From: Psychrobacter phenylpyruvicus DSM 7000 = NBRC 102152
GTDB lineage: Bacteria; Pseudomonadota; Gammaproteobacteria; Pseudomonadales; Moraxellaceae
Length of the DNA: 56,829 bases
Assembly (NCBI RefSeq): GCF_000685805.1
Contig: NZ_JMKP01000021.1
Span: 1-56,829, forward strand
Reading direction: 5' to 3'
The notes under the pieces are model-generated. The model saw only the letters and a program-made list of their open reading frames with translations. It did not search any database and was not told where the DNA came from. Both the position numbers and the translations under genes were made by a program. Below are positions 1 to 6,339 of this stretch, in pieces. Position 1 is the first letter of the stretch; every line of letters begins with the position of its first letter.

Positions 1-342
1 TGAAGTGCACGACAGTCAAGTTGCAAACGACCTAATAGAAGTGATTGAACAGGCAGAATATTTTATAGCTGATAAAGGATACGATTCGCAGAAAATCAGA
101 GATAAAGCGATAGAACATGGCATGAGAGCGGTTATTCCTAGAAGAAAAAATACGAAACAACCTAACCCAGAGTTTGACAGTTACCTTTATAAATTACGCC
201 ATCTAGTTGAAAATATGTTCGCTCGATTAAAGCATTTTCGCAGTATAGCAACACGCTATGAAAAGCTAGCACGCAATTTTAAATCTATGCTTTACCTAGC
301 TTGTACTATTATTCACTGTAGGTTAAATTGAGGACACGCCCT
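1..342 (+). mobile_element. Right end of an IS5-family insertion sequence, cut by the window start
   Basis: The first 331 bases encode the C-terminal end of an IS5-type transposase. The stop codon at 329-331 is followed directly by GAGGACACGCCC at 330-341, a plausible terminal inverted repeat, and by CTAG at 341-344, which would fit a TA-centred IS5-type target. The left end lies outside the window, so the inverted repeat and any target duplication cannot be confirmed. Confidence 0.7.
2..331 (+). CDS. IS5-family transposase, C-terminal fragment (open at window start)
   Basis: This is the C-terminal part of a DDE transposase that moves its own IS element. The frame is open to the first base; the GTG at 5 is probably internal, since the preceding codon reads Glu. 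Visible family signatures are the block ADKGYDS around residues 23-29, IPRRKN around 44-49, and the YLYKLRHLVENMFARLKHFRSI region, which carries the catalytic Glu of the DDE triad (the E of VEN). The conserved end ARNFKSMLYLACTIIHCRLN is intact, so the 3' end of the gene is whole. The first catalytic Asp residues lie outside the window. Whether the element is active cannot be judged. Confidence 0.85.
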   Translation, partial: EVHDSQVANDLIEVIEQAEYFIADKGYDSQKIRDKAIEHGMRAVIPRRKNTKQPNPEFDSYLYKLRHLVENMFARLKHFRSIATRYEKLARNFKSMLYLACTIIHCRLN

Positions 343-465
343 AGTGTAACCAATATTTAATCTCCTATATTTTGCTGTATTATCAACATATTATAAAACA
401 AGTGCAGCTTTTCAAGGCTTAAACCAAGGCATTTAAAATTATTTCAATTTTTTTGCAAAAAAGGT

Positions 466-493
466 TTGACACCAAGTTTTAAATGTATATAAT
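466..493 (+). promoter_or_regulatory. Consensus sigma-70 promoter of the tRNA-Val/tRNA-Asp unit
   Basis: TTGACA at 466-471 and TATAAT at 488-493 are separated by 16 bp. Both hexamers match the sigma-70 consensus exactly. A start near 500 would place tRNA-Val about 18 bases into the transcript. Confidence 0.85.
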
Positions 494-517
494 ACACACC
501 CACAGAGCGATAGCTTA

Positions 518-593
518 GGGTGATTAGCTCAGTTGGTAGAGCGTCTGCCTTACACGCAGAATGTCGGCAGTTCGAGCCTGTCATCACCCACCA
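518..593 (+). tRNA. tRNA-Val (anticodon TAC)
   Basis: A full cloverleaf can be read: acceptor GGGTGAT pairs with ATCACCC, the D arm is GCTC/GAGC, the anticodon stem TCTGC/GCAGA encloses loop CTTACAC with anticodon TAC, and the T arm GGCAG/CTGTC holds TTCGAGC (one G-T pair). The CCA end is encoded (591-593). It is transcribed with the following tRNA-Asp from the promoter at 466-493. Confidence 0.97.
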
Positions 594-650
594 TATTTTA
601 GATACAATCACTTCCTTTAGAAAGTGGCTAAATATTCTAAAGCGACCTAA

Positions 651-727
651 GCAGCGGTAGTTCAGTTGGTTAGAATACCGGCCTGTCACGCCGGGGGTCG
701 CGGGTTCGAGTCCCGTCCGCTGCGCCA
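651..727 (+). tRNA. tRNA-Asp (anticodon GTC)
   Basis: Acceptor GCAGCGG pairs with CCGCTGC, followed by discriminator G and encoded CCA. The anticodon stem-loop carries CTGTCAC (anticodon GTC), and the T arm is CGGGTTCGAGTCCCG. The second acceptor pair is C-G, where many tRNA-Asp genes have G-C; both sides changed together, so the stem stays intact. It lies 57 bp after tRNA-Val in the same unit. Confidence 0.97.
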
Positions 728-768
728 TATCTTAAAACTTAATAAGCTTTATCTAGCTTAACAGTTTC

Positions 769-800
769 AACCTCAAGTATTTATTGCTTGAGGTTTTTTT
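769..800 (+). terminator. Intrinsic terminator of the tRNA operon
   Basis: Arms AACCTCAAG (769-777) and CTTGAGGTT (787-795) form a 9-bp stem with a 9-nt loop, followed by a T-run to 800. Confidence 0.85.
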
Positions 801-1036
801 GTGTCTATTGATTCTACCTACTGTAATATAAATCCCATCTATTTGGTGTTATTTGGGCTAAACATCTCTTATAAAATCAACAACAAAAAACAATGGTATC
901 CACATTGTGCATTATCTATCCTATTAACTGTGTTATATCATCACGAACGTATAAATAAGGCTTCTTTAAGCCAAGAAAACTTTAAAAATTAAATCAATAA
1001 AATCTCTAATAATACCAACAAAATAATAGGTGAATT
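801..1036. other. AT-rich spacer without a supported gene
   Basis: Between the tRNA terminator and the aldehyde dehydrogenase there is AT-rich DNA with no convincing gene. A 63-codon open frame starts right at the terminator T-run, has no ribosome binding site and resembles nothing known to me. An AGGTG at about 1029-1033 serves as the ribosome binding site of the next gene. No clear promoter is visible. Confidence 0.5.
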
Positions 1037-2464
1037 ATGCAGCATTTTTATCCTTTATATTTAGCCAATAAAGCCCATGAAGGCGCGGATGAGGCTTTAG
1101 AAGTGGTCAATAAGTATGATCAACAAATGGTGGCTGAAGTGGCCCGTGCCGATGAACAACTATTGGAAGAAGCCATTGCTGCAGGGGTCAAAGCTATTCC
1201 GGCGATGCAGGCCTTAAAGCCTTATCAAAAGCAGCGTATTTTGCTGGACTGTGTTGCTAAATTTAATGAAAGGTTTGATGAGTTTACTGAAGCATTGATT
1301 GCAGAAGGGGGTAAGCCAGAAGGTGCTGCTAAAGCAGAAGTTAAGCGTTTAATTGCTACCTTCCAGTTTGCTGCTGATGCAGTGACTAATCTACCTGAAG
1401 GCGAGGTTATCCCATTAGAGGTTACCGAAGCCGGTGCCGGGTATCGCGGCTTTAGTAAGAGAGTGCCTATTGGGCTGTGCGGCTTTGTCTCCCCATTTAA
1501 TTTCCCCCTAAATCTAGTGGCTCATAAAATAGCACCAGCCATTGCTGCAGGGTGTCCTTTTATCCTAAAACCAGCGAGTTACACCCCTATTGGGGCACTG
1601 TTAGTTGCTGAAGTATTGGCCGAAACAGATCTGCCTGAAGGAGCTTTCTCTATCTTACCAATGTCGTCAAAGATTGCCGATAAGCTAGTCACTGATGAGC
1701 GTATCAAACTCTTGTCCTTCACAGGTTCTGATAAAGTGGGCTGGGATATGAAAGCGCGTGCTGGTAAGAAAAAGGTAGTGCTAGAGTTGGGCGGTAATGC
1801 AGCGGTGATGATTGAGCCAGATGCGGATCTAGAAACAGCACTGCCTAGAGTGATTACGGGCGGGTATAGTCAAGCAGGGCAGGTATGCATTAGCGTGCAG
1901 CGGGTACTTATTCATAAAGATATTTACTCACAAGTCAAAGACAAGCTTGTGGCTTTAGCCAAAGAGGTGAAAGCGGGCGACCCTAGCGATGCTGACGTGG
2001 TCATTGGTCCTATGATCGATAAAGCAGAATTAGAGCGTGTTGATCAATGGATTCAAGAAGCAGTACAAGAAGGGGCGACGTTATTGTGCGGCGGTAAGAT
2101 TGAAGGCCCAGTTATGAATGCCACTATTCTTGAAAATGTGAGTCATGACTCTAAACTATATAAAGACGAAGTTTTTGGTCCTGTTATGATTTTGGAAGCT
2201 TATGATGACTTTGATAAAGGAATTGAGCTTGCCAATGACAGCCGCTTTGGGCTACAAGTAGGGGTGTATACCTCCAATATCAAAAAGGCAATGCAGGCCT
2301 GGGATACTATTGAAGCGGGCGGTGTGATTATTAATGATGTGCCTACCTTCCGAGTTGATAATATGCCCTATGGCGGTGTGAAGGACTCAGGCTTTGGCCG
2401 TGAAGGGGTCAAATATGCCATTGAAGATATGAGTGAAATACGTTTGATGGTGGTAAAAGACTAG
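1037..2464 (+). CDS. NAD(P)-dependent aldehyde dehydrogenase
   Basis: Cytoplasmic enzyme of the ALDH superfamily, oxidising an aldehyde to the acid with NAD(P)+. At 475 residues it has the usual length. The catalytic set is complete: oxyanion Asn155 in SPFNFP, cofactor Lys178 in LKPA, the FTGS turn at 228-231, general base Glu250 in LELGGN, and nucleophile Cys284 in GQVCISVQR. The sequence style (GQVCISVQR, GGVIINDVPTFRVDNMPYGG) resembles the lactaldehyde, sulfoacetaldehyde or phosphonoacetaldehyde group (ALDH21-like), but the substrate cannot be read from the sequence. It stands alone, with the tRNA terminator before it and a shared terminator after it. AGGTG sits 4 bases before the ATG. Confidence 0.93.
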   Translation: MQHFYPLYLANKAHEGADEALEVVNKYDQQMVAEVARADEQLLEEAIAAGVKAIPAMQALKPYQKQRILLDCVAKFNERFDEFTEALIAEGGKPEGAAKAEVKRLIATFQFAADAVTNLPEGEVIPLEVTEAGAGYRGFSKRVPIGLCGFVSPFNFPLNLVAHKIAPAIAAGCPFILKPASYTPIGALLVAEVLAETDLPEGAFSILPMSSKIADKLVTDERIKLLSFTGSDKVGWDMKARAGKKKVVLELGGNAAVMIEPDADLETALPRVITGGYSQAGQVCISVQRVLIHKDIYSQVKDKLVALAKEVKAGDPSDADVVIGPMIDKAELERVDQWIQEAVQEGATLLCGGKIEGPVMNATILENVSHDSKLYKDEVFGPVMILEAYDDFDKGIELANDSRFGLQVGVYTSNIKKAMQAWDTIEAGGVIINDVPTFRVDNMPYGGVKDSGFGREGVKYAIEDMSEIRLMVVKD

Positions 2465-2508
2465 AGCTTAAATATATAGCCATACAAATGGCTATAGATG
2501 AGTCACTG

Positions 2509-2537
2509 ATGTATAAGTAACTTATGTATAAGTAACT
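2509..2537. repeat. 15-bp tandem duplication
   Basis: The unit ATGTATAAGTAACTT occurs at 2509-2523 and again, slightly changed, at 2524-2537, just after the aldehyde dehydrogenase. It is one of several short tandem repeats in this window. Confidence 0.6.
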
Positions 2538-2551
2538 GATATTTAAACAAT

Positions 2552-2590
2552 AAAAAAGCAGCCTTACTCTATGGCAGGGCTGCTTTTTTT
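2552..2590. terminator. Bidirectional terminator between aldehyde dehydrogenase and nsrR
   Basis: AAAAAAGCAGCC (2552-2563) pairs with GGCTGCTTTTTT (2578-2589). The A-run on one side and the T-run on the other allow it to serve both convergent genes. Confidence 0.85.
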
Positions 2591-2602
2591 ATTAAAGAGC
2601 TT

Positions 2603-3115
2603 TTAGTTCGACGTTTTTTGGAATTTAAGAATTTGCCATAATTCTTCTTCATTGGCGACTATATCAGCAAGAGTATAGCTGTCCATGACTTGCAAAAAGG
2701 CTTGAGTCGCCTGATAAAACACCGACTTTAATTTACAAACTGGGGTTATTTCACATATTTCAGCTGGTTTTTTAGGGGTTTTGACAAGGCTAGGCTCAGT
2801 ATTCTTGCCCGTTAACTTCGTAGTGACTTGAGCAAAACAGGGGACCATTTGAAAATCAGGCTCTGTTTGACGAATAACTTCACCAACAACGATATCTTCC
2901 GCAGGCTTTGCCAAACGGATGCCCCCATTTTTACCACGAATACTTTCAATGTAACCAATTTGAGCCAGCTGGTGAATAACTTTAGTTAGGTGACTGCGAG
3001 AGATTTGATAGCTATTGGCAATGTCGGTTATCGTCGCTAATGTTTCACTTTCTGGAGTGACAGCAAGGTACATCAAGGTGCGTAGTGCATAATCACTATA
3101 GTTGGTAAGGCGCAT
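2603..3115 (-). CDS. nsrR: Rrf2-family [2Fe-2S] regulator, NsrR-like, with an insertion between cysteines
   Basis: Probable nitric-oxide-sensing repressor. The N-terminal winged helix (residues 1-75: MRLTNYSDYALRTLMYLA, SRSHLTKVIHQL, then RGKNGGIRLAKP as the wing) matches NsrR closely. Three cysteines that could hold the cluster are at 93, 121 and 127. Cys121-Cys127 (CEITPVC) has the NsrR spacing, but about 22 extra Lys/Thr/Pro-rich residues separate Cys93 from Cys121, where E. coli NsrR has only four. The total of 170 residues is therefore longer than the usual 140 or so. The C-terminal helix SYTLADIV is typical. It lies beside a CopD-like gene and nnrS, a known NsrR target in other bacteria. 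IscR is less likely because no isc genes are nearby. Confidence 0.82.
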   Translation of the reverse strand: MRLTNYSDYALRTLMYLAVTPESETLATITDIANSYQISRSHLTKVIHQLAQIGYIESIRGKNGGIRLAKPAEDIVVGEVIRQTEPDFQMVPCFAQVTTKLTGKNTEPSLVKTPKKPAEICEITPVCKLKSVFYQATQAFLQVMDSYTLADIVANEEELWQILKFQKTSN

Positions 3116-3256
3116 ATATTTTACCCTTTAGATAATAATAAAATAGAATAAAAGTTAAAGGGATTAACCGCTTTATTCGTCTTGGCTTTAGTCAATACTG
3201 TTATAATTGTTGTTAATACGCTTTGGGCGTTAGACAACAGGCAGGTAGTGGTGGTT

Positions 3257-3697
3257 ATGATAAATTATATATTGATAGCTCATTTATTAGGAGCGACAAT
3301 TTGGACTGGAGGGCATTTAATACTATCTTTGGTTGTGCTGCCAAAAGCATTAAAAGCCCAAGAGTTGACGGGTTTAATGGCCTTCGAAGAGCAGTTCGAA
3401 AAAATAGGAATGCCGGCCTTGGTGTTGCAAATTATAACAGGGTTGTGGATGGCCTACAGACTGCTGCCTGATGTTAGTCTGTGGTTTGGTTTTGACAATG
3501 ATTTAAGTCTGTTAATTACGACAAAAATAACGCTATTGGCTATGACTATTTTGGTTGCATTGCATGCCAGATTTAGAGTTATACCTACTTTATCAGTCGC
3601 TAAACTAGGTTTCTTTGCCCTACATATTGTGACCGTCACGCTACTGTCCGTAAGCTTCGTTGTCGTCGGTTCGTTATTTAGAACGGGGCTAAGTTAA
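3257..3697 (+). CDS. CopD-like four-helix membrane protein
   Basis: Small integral membrane protein of 146 residues when started at the ATG at 3257. The longer frame from the TTG at 3182 adds a stretch without family likeness. The start HLLGATIWTGGHLIL, with His9 and His20, and further His in LHARFR and ALHIVT resemble CopD-family or haem-binding four-helix proteins. The four hydrophobic segments are about residues 1-27, 52-70, 84-104 and 116-140. It is divergent from nsrR and convergent with nnrS, so a role in copper, haem or NO stress is an inference from context. The ribosome binding site is poor. The exact function is unknown. Confidence 0.7.
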   Translation: MINYILIAHLLGATIWTGGHLILSLVVLPKALKAQELTGLMAFEEQFEKIGMPALVLQIITGLWMAYRLLPDVSLWFGFDNDLSLLITTKITLLAMTILVALHARFRVIPTLSVAKLGFFALHIVTVTLLSVSFVVVGSLFRTGLS

Positions 3698-3748
3698 TTA
3701 TAACAAACTGACTAAATCTTTATAATTAACTTGTCTCGCTAAATCTAC

Positions 3749-4981
3749 TTAACCAAATAAACCATCACCTCTGGGTTTAGCAAGGATAGCCAAATAACTG
3801 AAGCAAAATAAAACGAAACAGGCTACCCAAGCACTTTGAGCCAGCATAATCCACATTAGGTAAGCATCAGGTGCAATCAGCGGCATTATTACTCGAAATA
3901 CGAAAGCCAGTGCCATCAAAGCAAACATTAGGTTTAAGGTTGTTGGTGGTGAGTGAATGCTGCGCCCGGTATGTCCTAAAGAAACTCTTGCCATCATTGC
4001 TACAGTCATCATGCCCACGCCCGATAAAGCTAACGCGTGAACAGCAATGCTATGATTAAAGGCAAGCCAAGGCTGGAGGGCAAACAAAAAGAAGCTGATA
4101 CACATGCCCATAAAGGCGACAAACAGCGACCAGAGTAACGGTTTTTGCCACAATCTAGGATTATACCAACCTATTAGGCGTAGGGAATTAACGACAGCCA
4201 CAATAAAGGCACTAGCACTGACCAGATAAGGGTTGGGGTAAAACACATCGGCAATCATAAATATCAAAAATGAGCCTAGGCTAAGGGCATCTAACGTTTT
4301 ACTGTTTTTGACATTAACTTCCTGATCACTATCGAAGCTGAGTCCTCGCTCAATGAAGAAGGGGACCACTCGGCGACCAATGGTGAGCACTATTCCCATG
4401 ACCAGATATAAGCCCAAATAGACCCCAATACGTAAATAATCCTGATCTGCTGTAAAAATTCCCCAGTAACATAAGCCATTACCTACCGTCAGTAACACAA
4501 GCTTCGAGATAATCCCCATCTGCTTGTATTGCTTGACCGCCATTACTGCCTTAATAATTACCCAAGCAGTCAGTCCCATAAATAGCAAATCAAATATAAT
4601 GGCCATGGCCAACCAAACAGGGAAGGCAGTTAAACCAATGCCTAATGCTGCCCAAGCAATACGTGCCAGCAACCAACAGCCAAAAATGGCCCCTAAACGA
4701 TAACCATAAGGCATCATTATCCCAGTCCAAGTTTTCACCGCGGTTAATAAAAAACCAGAAATGATGGCCATAGCGTAACCATAAAGCATCTCATGCGCAT
4801 GCCAATAAAAAGGATTAATCTGGGCCGCATCGATCTGGGTGTGGCCAAAAAAGATAACCATCCACAGCACCATGATAAGGATAGCAAAAATAGCACCCCC
4901 GCTAAAAAAAATGCGGAAGCCTAGGTTTAAAATAGGGTGAGGGGAGTAAGGGGCTTTATTTGGGGGCTGAATCTGTAACAT
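3749..4981 (-). CDS. nnrS: NnrS family haem/copper membrane protein
   Basis: Integral membrane protein of about 12 helices and 410 residues, the usual NnrS length. Family marks are HPILNLGFRIFF near residue 15, FYWHAHEMLYGYAMAIISGFLLTAVKTWTG at about 58-87 with conserved His residues, and SLGHTGR at about 334-340. In characterised species NnrS protects against nitric oxide and nitrosative damage and is repressed by NsrR. The gene lies next to an nsrR homologue, and its promoter carries a 23-bp palindrome, which fits that control. It is a single-gene unit read towards the CopD-like gene. Confidence 0.9.
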   Translation of the reverse strand: MLQIQPPNKAPYSPHPILNLGFRIFFSGGAIFAILIMVLWMVIFFGHTQIDAAQINPFYWHAHEMLYGYAMAIISGFLLTAVKTWTGIMMPYGYRLGAIFGCWLLARIAWAALGIGLTAFPVWLAMAIIFDLLFMGLTAWVIIKAVMAVKQYKQMGIISKLVLLTVGNGLCYWGIFTADQDYLRIGVYLGLYLVMGIVLTIGRRVVPFFIERGLSFDSDQEVNVKNSKTLDALSLGSFLIFMIADVFYPNPYLVSASAFIVAVVNSLRLIGWYNPRLWQKPLLWSLFVAFMGMCISFFLFALQPWLAFNHSIAVHALALSGVGMMTVAMMARVSLGHTGRSIHSPPTTLNLMFALMALAFVFRVIMPLIAPDAYLMWIMLAQSAWVACFVLFCFSYLAILAKPRGDGLFG

Positions 4982-5051
4982 ATAGCGCCTTTAAGTAAGC
5001 AGAATAAATGAATACGCTAAATAGAAAATATTGAGGGTGGATGATATTTTA

Positions 5052-5080
5052 AACATTCATAAATAATGAATGTTATTATA
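5052..5080 (-). promoter_or_regulatory. Palindromic operator abutting the -10 box of nnrS
   Basis: A perfect inverted repeat, AACATTCAT (5052-5060), 5-bp spacer, ATGAATGTT (5066-5074), lies immediately downstream of TATAAT on the minus strand (5075-5080). The arrangement suits a repressor covering the start site. The 23-bp span and AT-rich half-sites resemble NsrR sites known from other gammaproteobacteria (ATGCAT-type half-sites), but the match is partial. No good -35 box is seen. Confidence 0.55.
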
Positions 5081-5133
5081 CCCAGTTCATAGCCAGATTG
5101 ATAGAGTGTTGATTTAGGTTTATAGGAGCCACG

Positions 5134-5167
5134 AAAAAACCCCTAGATGACCGTAGTCAATTAGGGG
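5134..5167 (-). terminator. Orphan intrinsic terminator with UACG tetraloop
   Basis: Read on the minus strand: CCCCTA, AT, TGAC, loop TACG, GTCA, TC, TAGGGG, then TTTTTT. The outer 6 bp and inner 4 bp are perfect, with a 2x2 internal mismatch between them. The closing C(UACG)G is an extra-stable tetraloop. The T-run is the A-run at 5134-5139. No gene precedes it on this strand. Confidence 0.85.
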
Positions 5168-5269
5168 GTGGAGAAAGCGATATTTATGGTTCTAGTTATT
5201 ATTATACGAATGTTAAAGCTTAGACTTAATATAGTTAATCTTTATAAATCAAAAGAATATATTAGTAAT

Positions 5270-5284
5270 TGATAATTATTAACT
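5270..5284. promoter_or_regulatory. Second Fur-like box
   Basis: TGATAATTATTAACT matches the 7-1-7 Fur consensus TGATAATnATTATCA in 12 of 14 defined positions. It would lie at about +1 to +15 of the predicted minus-strand transcript. Confidence 0.45.
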
Positions 5285-5291
5285 AACAAAC

Positions 5292-5320
5292 ATTATAAAG
5301 TAAAACTATTGAAAAGTAAA
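5292..5320 (-). promoter_or_regulatory. Promoter of the candidate small RNA
   Basis: On the minus strand, TTTACT (5315-5320), 17 bp, then TATAAT (5292-5297). The -10 is consensus and the -35 has 4 of 6 matches. A Fur box directly abuts the -35. Confidence 0.5.
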
Positions 5321-5340
5321 TGATAGTAATTATCATTATC
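5321..5340. promoter_or_regulatory. Fur box
   Basis: TGATAGTAATTATCA (5321-5335) is a near-perfect 7-1-7 inverted repeat (13 of 14 defined positions). Read on the minus strand, the 19-mer GATAATGATAATTACTATC differs from the classical Fur box at two positions. It lies next to the -35 of the minus-strand promoter and about 100 bp upstream of the MoeB-like gene on the plus strand. Confidence 0.7.
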
Positions 5341-5440
5341 GAGGATTAGAGAAAGTTTATCGTTCTCTCTAAACTCAGTAATTTGTTACTATAGGCACAG
5401 CCTAATCGCTATAAAAAAGAATTTGTAAAAGGATAAGTTT

Positions 5441-6253
5441 GTGTCAAATCAAGTGTACGATGTCACGCTAAGCGATAATGAATTAATGCGTTATTCGCGT
5501 CAGATACTACTGCCAAGTTGGGATATCTCTTCTCAAGAGAGGTTAAAGGCCAGTACGGTGGTTATGCTAGGGGCAGGTGGGCTGGGCTGTCCAGTTTCAG
5601 AAACTTTGGCCCGAGCAGGAATTGGCGCAATTCACCTTATTGATGATGATGTTATTGAGCCGAGTAATCTACAGCGGCAAACCTTGTTTACGGTAGAGGA
5701 TATTGGACAAGGCAAAGCAAAGACGGCGTATGAAGCGTTATTAAAGATCAACTCATTTGTAAAGGTAAGCTATGCTGATCAACGGCTGACTGCCGCAAAT
5801 GCTGCCTCATTGCTATTGGTCGATAAGGCCAAAGCCAGCGATAATCCATTTCTACTGCTGGACTGTACTGATAACTTCGCAGCTAGAGAGTTACTGAATC
5901 AGGTCAGTGTGACGCACAATATCCCCTTACTGTCTGCCTCTGCAATTGGGATGTCAGGACAGTTGGCCTTATATGAGCCAAGCAAAAAAAATGGGTGTTA
6001 TCATTGTGTATTTGGTGAGGCGCTAGAGTCTGAGGCAACTGACAGCAGCCAGACCCAGACTTGTGCCAACTCTGGGGTATTGGCCAGCACCACTACGATT
6101 ATGGGTAATCTTCAGGCCAATGCGGCGCTGCAGTACTTGGGCCGAGGACTTAATCCCCTTGAAGGTCAGTTACTTATTTGGGACGGCAGTGCCATGACCC
6201 AGCATAAGCTGCGTTATAGGCAAGATAAGAAATGCCGAGTCTGTGCCGGCTAG
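5441..6253 (+). CDS. moeB: MoeB/ThiF-family sulfur-carrier adenylyltransferase
   Basis: E1-like enzyme that adenylates the C-terminal Gly of a small sulfur carrier (MoaD for molybdopterin or ThiS for thiazole). It has 270 residues starting at GTG, with AAGGAT about 8 bases upstream. Visible features are the nucleotide loop GAGGLG (44-49), acidic DDD (68-70), the adenylation motif NLQRQ (76-80), the DCTDN motif, and two CxxC pairs (CYHC near 188 and CRVC near the end) for a structural zinc. No rhodanese domain is attached. It stands alone, without moa or thi genes, so MoeB versus ThiF cannot be settled. A Fur box lies about 100 bp upstream but is better placed for the minus-strand transcript. 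Confidence 0.85.
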   Translation: MSNQVYDVTLSDNELMRYSRQILLPSWDISSQERLKASTVVMLGAGGLGCPVSETLARAGIGAIHLIDDDVIEPSNLQRQTLFTVEDIGQGKAKTAYEALLKINSFVKVSYADQRLTAANAASLLLVDKAKASDNPFLLLDCTDNFAARELLNQVSVTHNIPLLSASAIGMSGQLALYEPSKKNGCYHCVFGEALESEATDSSQTQTCANSGVLASTTTIMGNLQANAALQYLGRGLNPLEGQLLIWDGSAMTQHKLRYRQDKKCRVCAG

Positions 6254-6339
6254 CTGATAGTCTGATTAACCCTGTCAAGCCAACCGACCAATATCAGAAT
6301 TACAGCTTAATATTAACATTTAACATCAGGATATTAAGC

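Larger units (their letters stand above)
5134..5285 (-). ncRNA. Candidate Fur-regulated small RNA
   Basis: On the minus strand a TATAAT box (5292-5297) with TTTACT 17 bp upstream (5315-5320) predicts a start near 5285. A strong intrinsic terminator ends at about 5134, giving a transcript of about 150 nt. There is no reading frame of note. Two Fur-like boxes flank the promoter. A CU-rich single-stranded stretch (CGCTTTCTCCACC, complement of 5168-5180) lies just before the terminator and could pair with Shine-Dalgarno sequences. This is the layout of RyhB/PrrF/NrrF-type sRNAs, but no sequence likeness to them was recognised. It could alternatively be an attenuated leader of nnrS. Confidence 0.5.

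Noticed and set aside
444..728. Minus-strand open frame of 94 codons over the tRNA genes
   Set aside because: It is antisense to tRNA-Val and tRNA-Asp; the RTGLEPATPG-type peptide is a well-known false gene produced by translating tRNA complements.
801..992. 63-codon plus-strand frame after the tRNA terminator
   Set aside because: It starts in the terminator T-run, has no ribosome binding site and no recognisable likeness; probably chance in AT-rich DNA.
2603..3115. IscR instead of NsrR
   Set aside because: No isc genes follow, the cysteine spacing CEITPVC is NsrR-like, and nnrS is adjacent.
3182..3256. Longer TTG start of the CopD-like protein
   Set aside because: The extra 25 residues show no family likeness, and the hydrophobic HLLGATIWTGG start follows directly from the ATG at 3257.
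5321..5340. Fur box as the operator of the MoeB-like gene
   Set aside because: It lies about 100 bp upstream of the gene on the plus strand with no matching promoter there, while a good -10/-35 pair touches it on the minus strand. Not excluded, only less likely.
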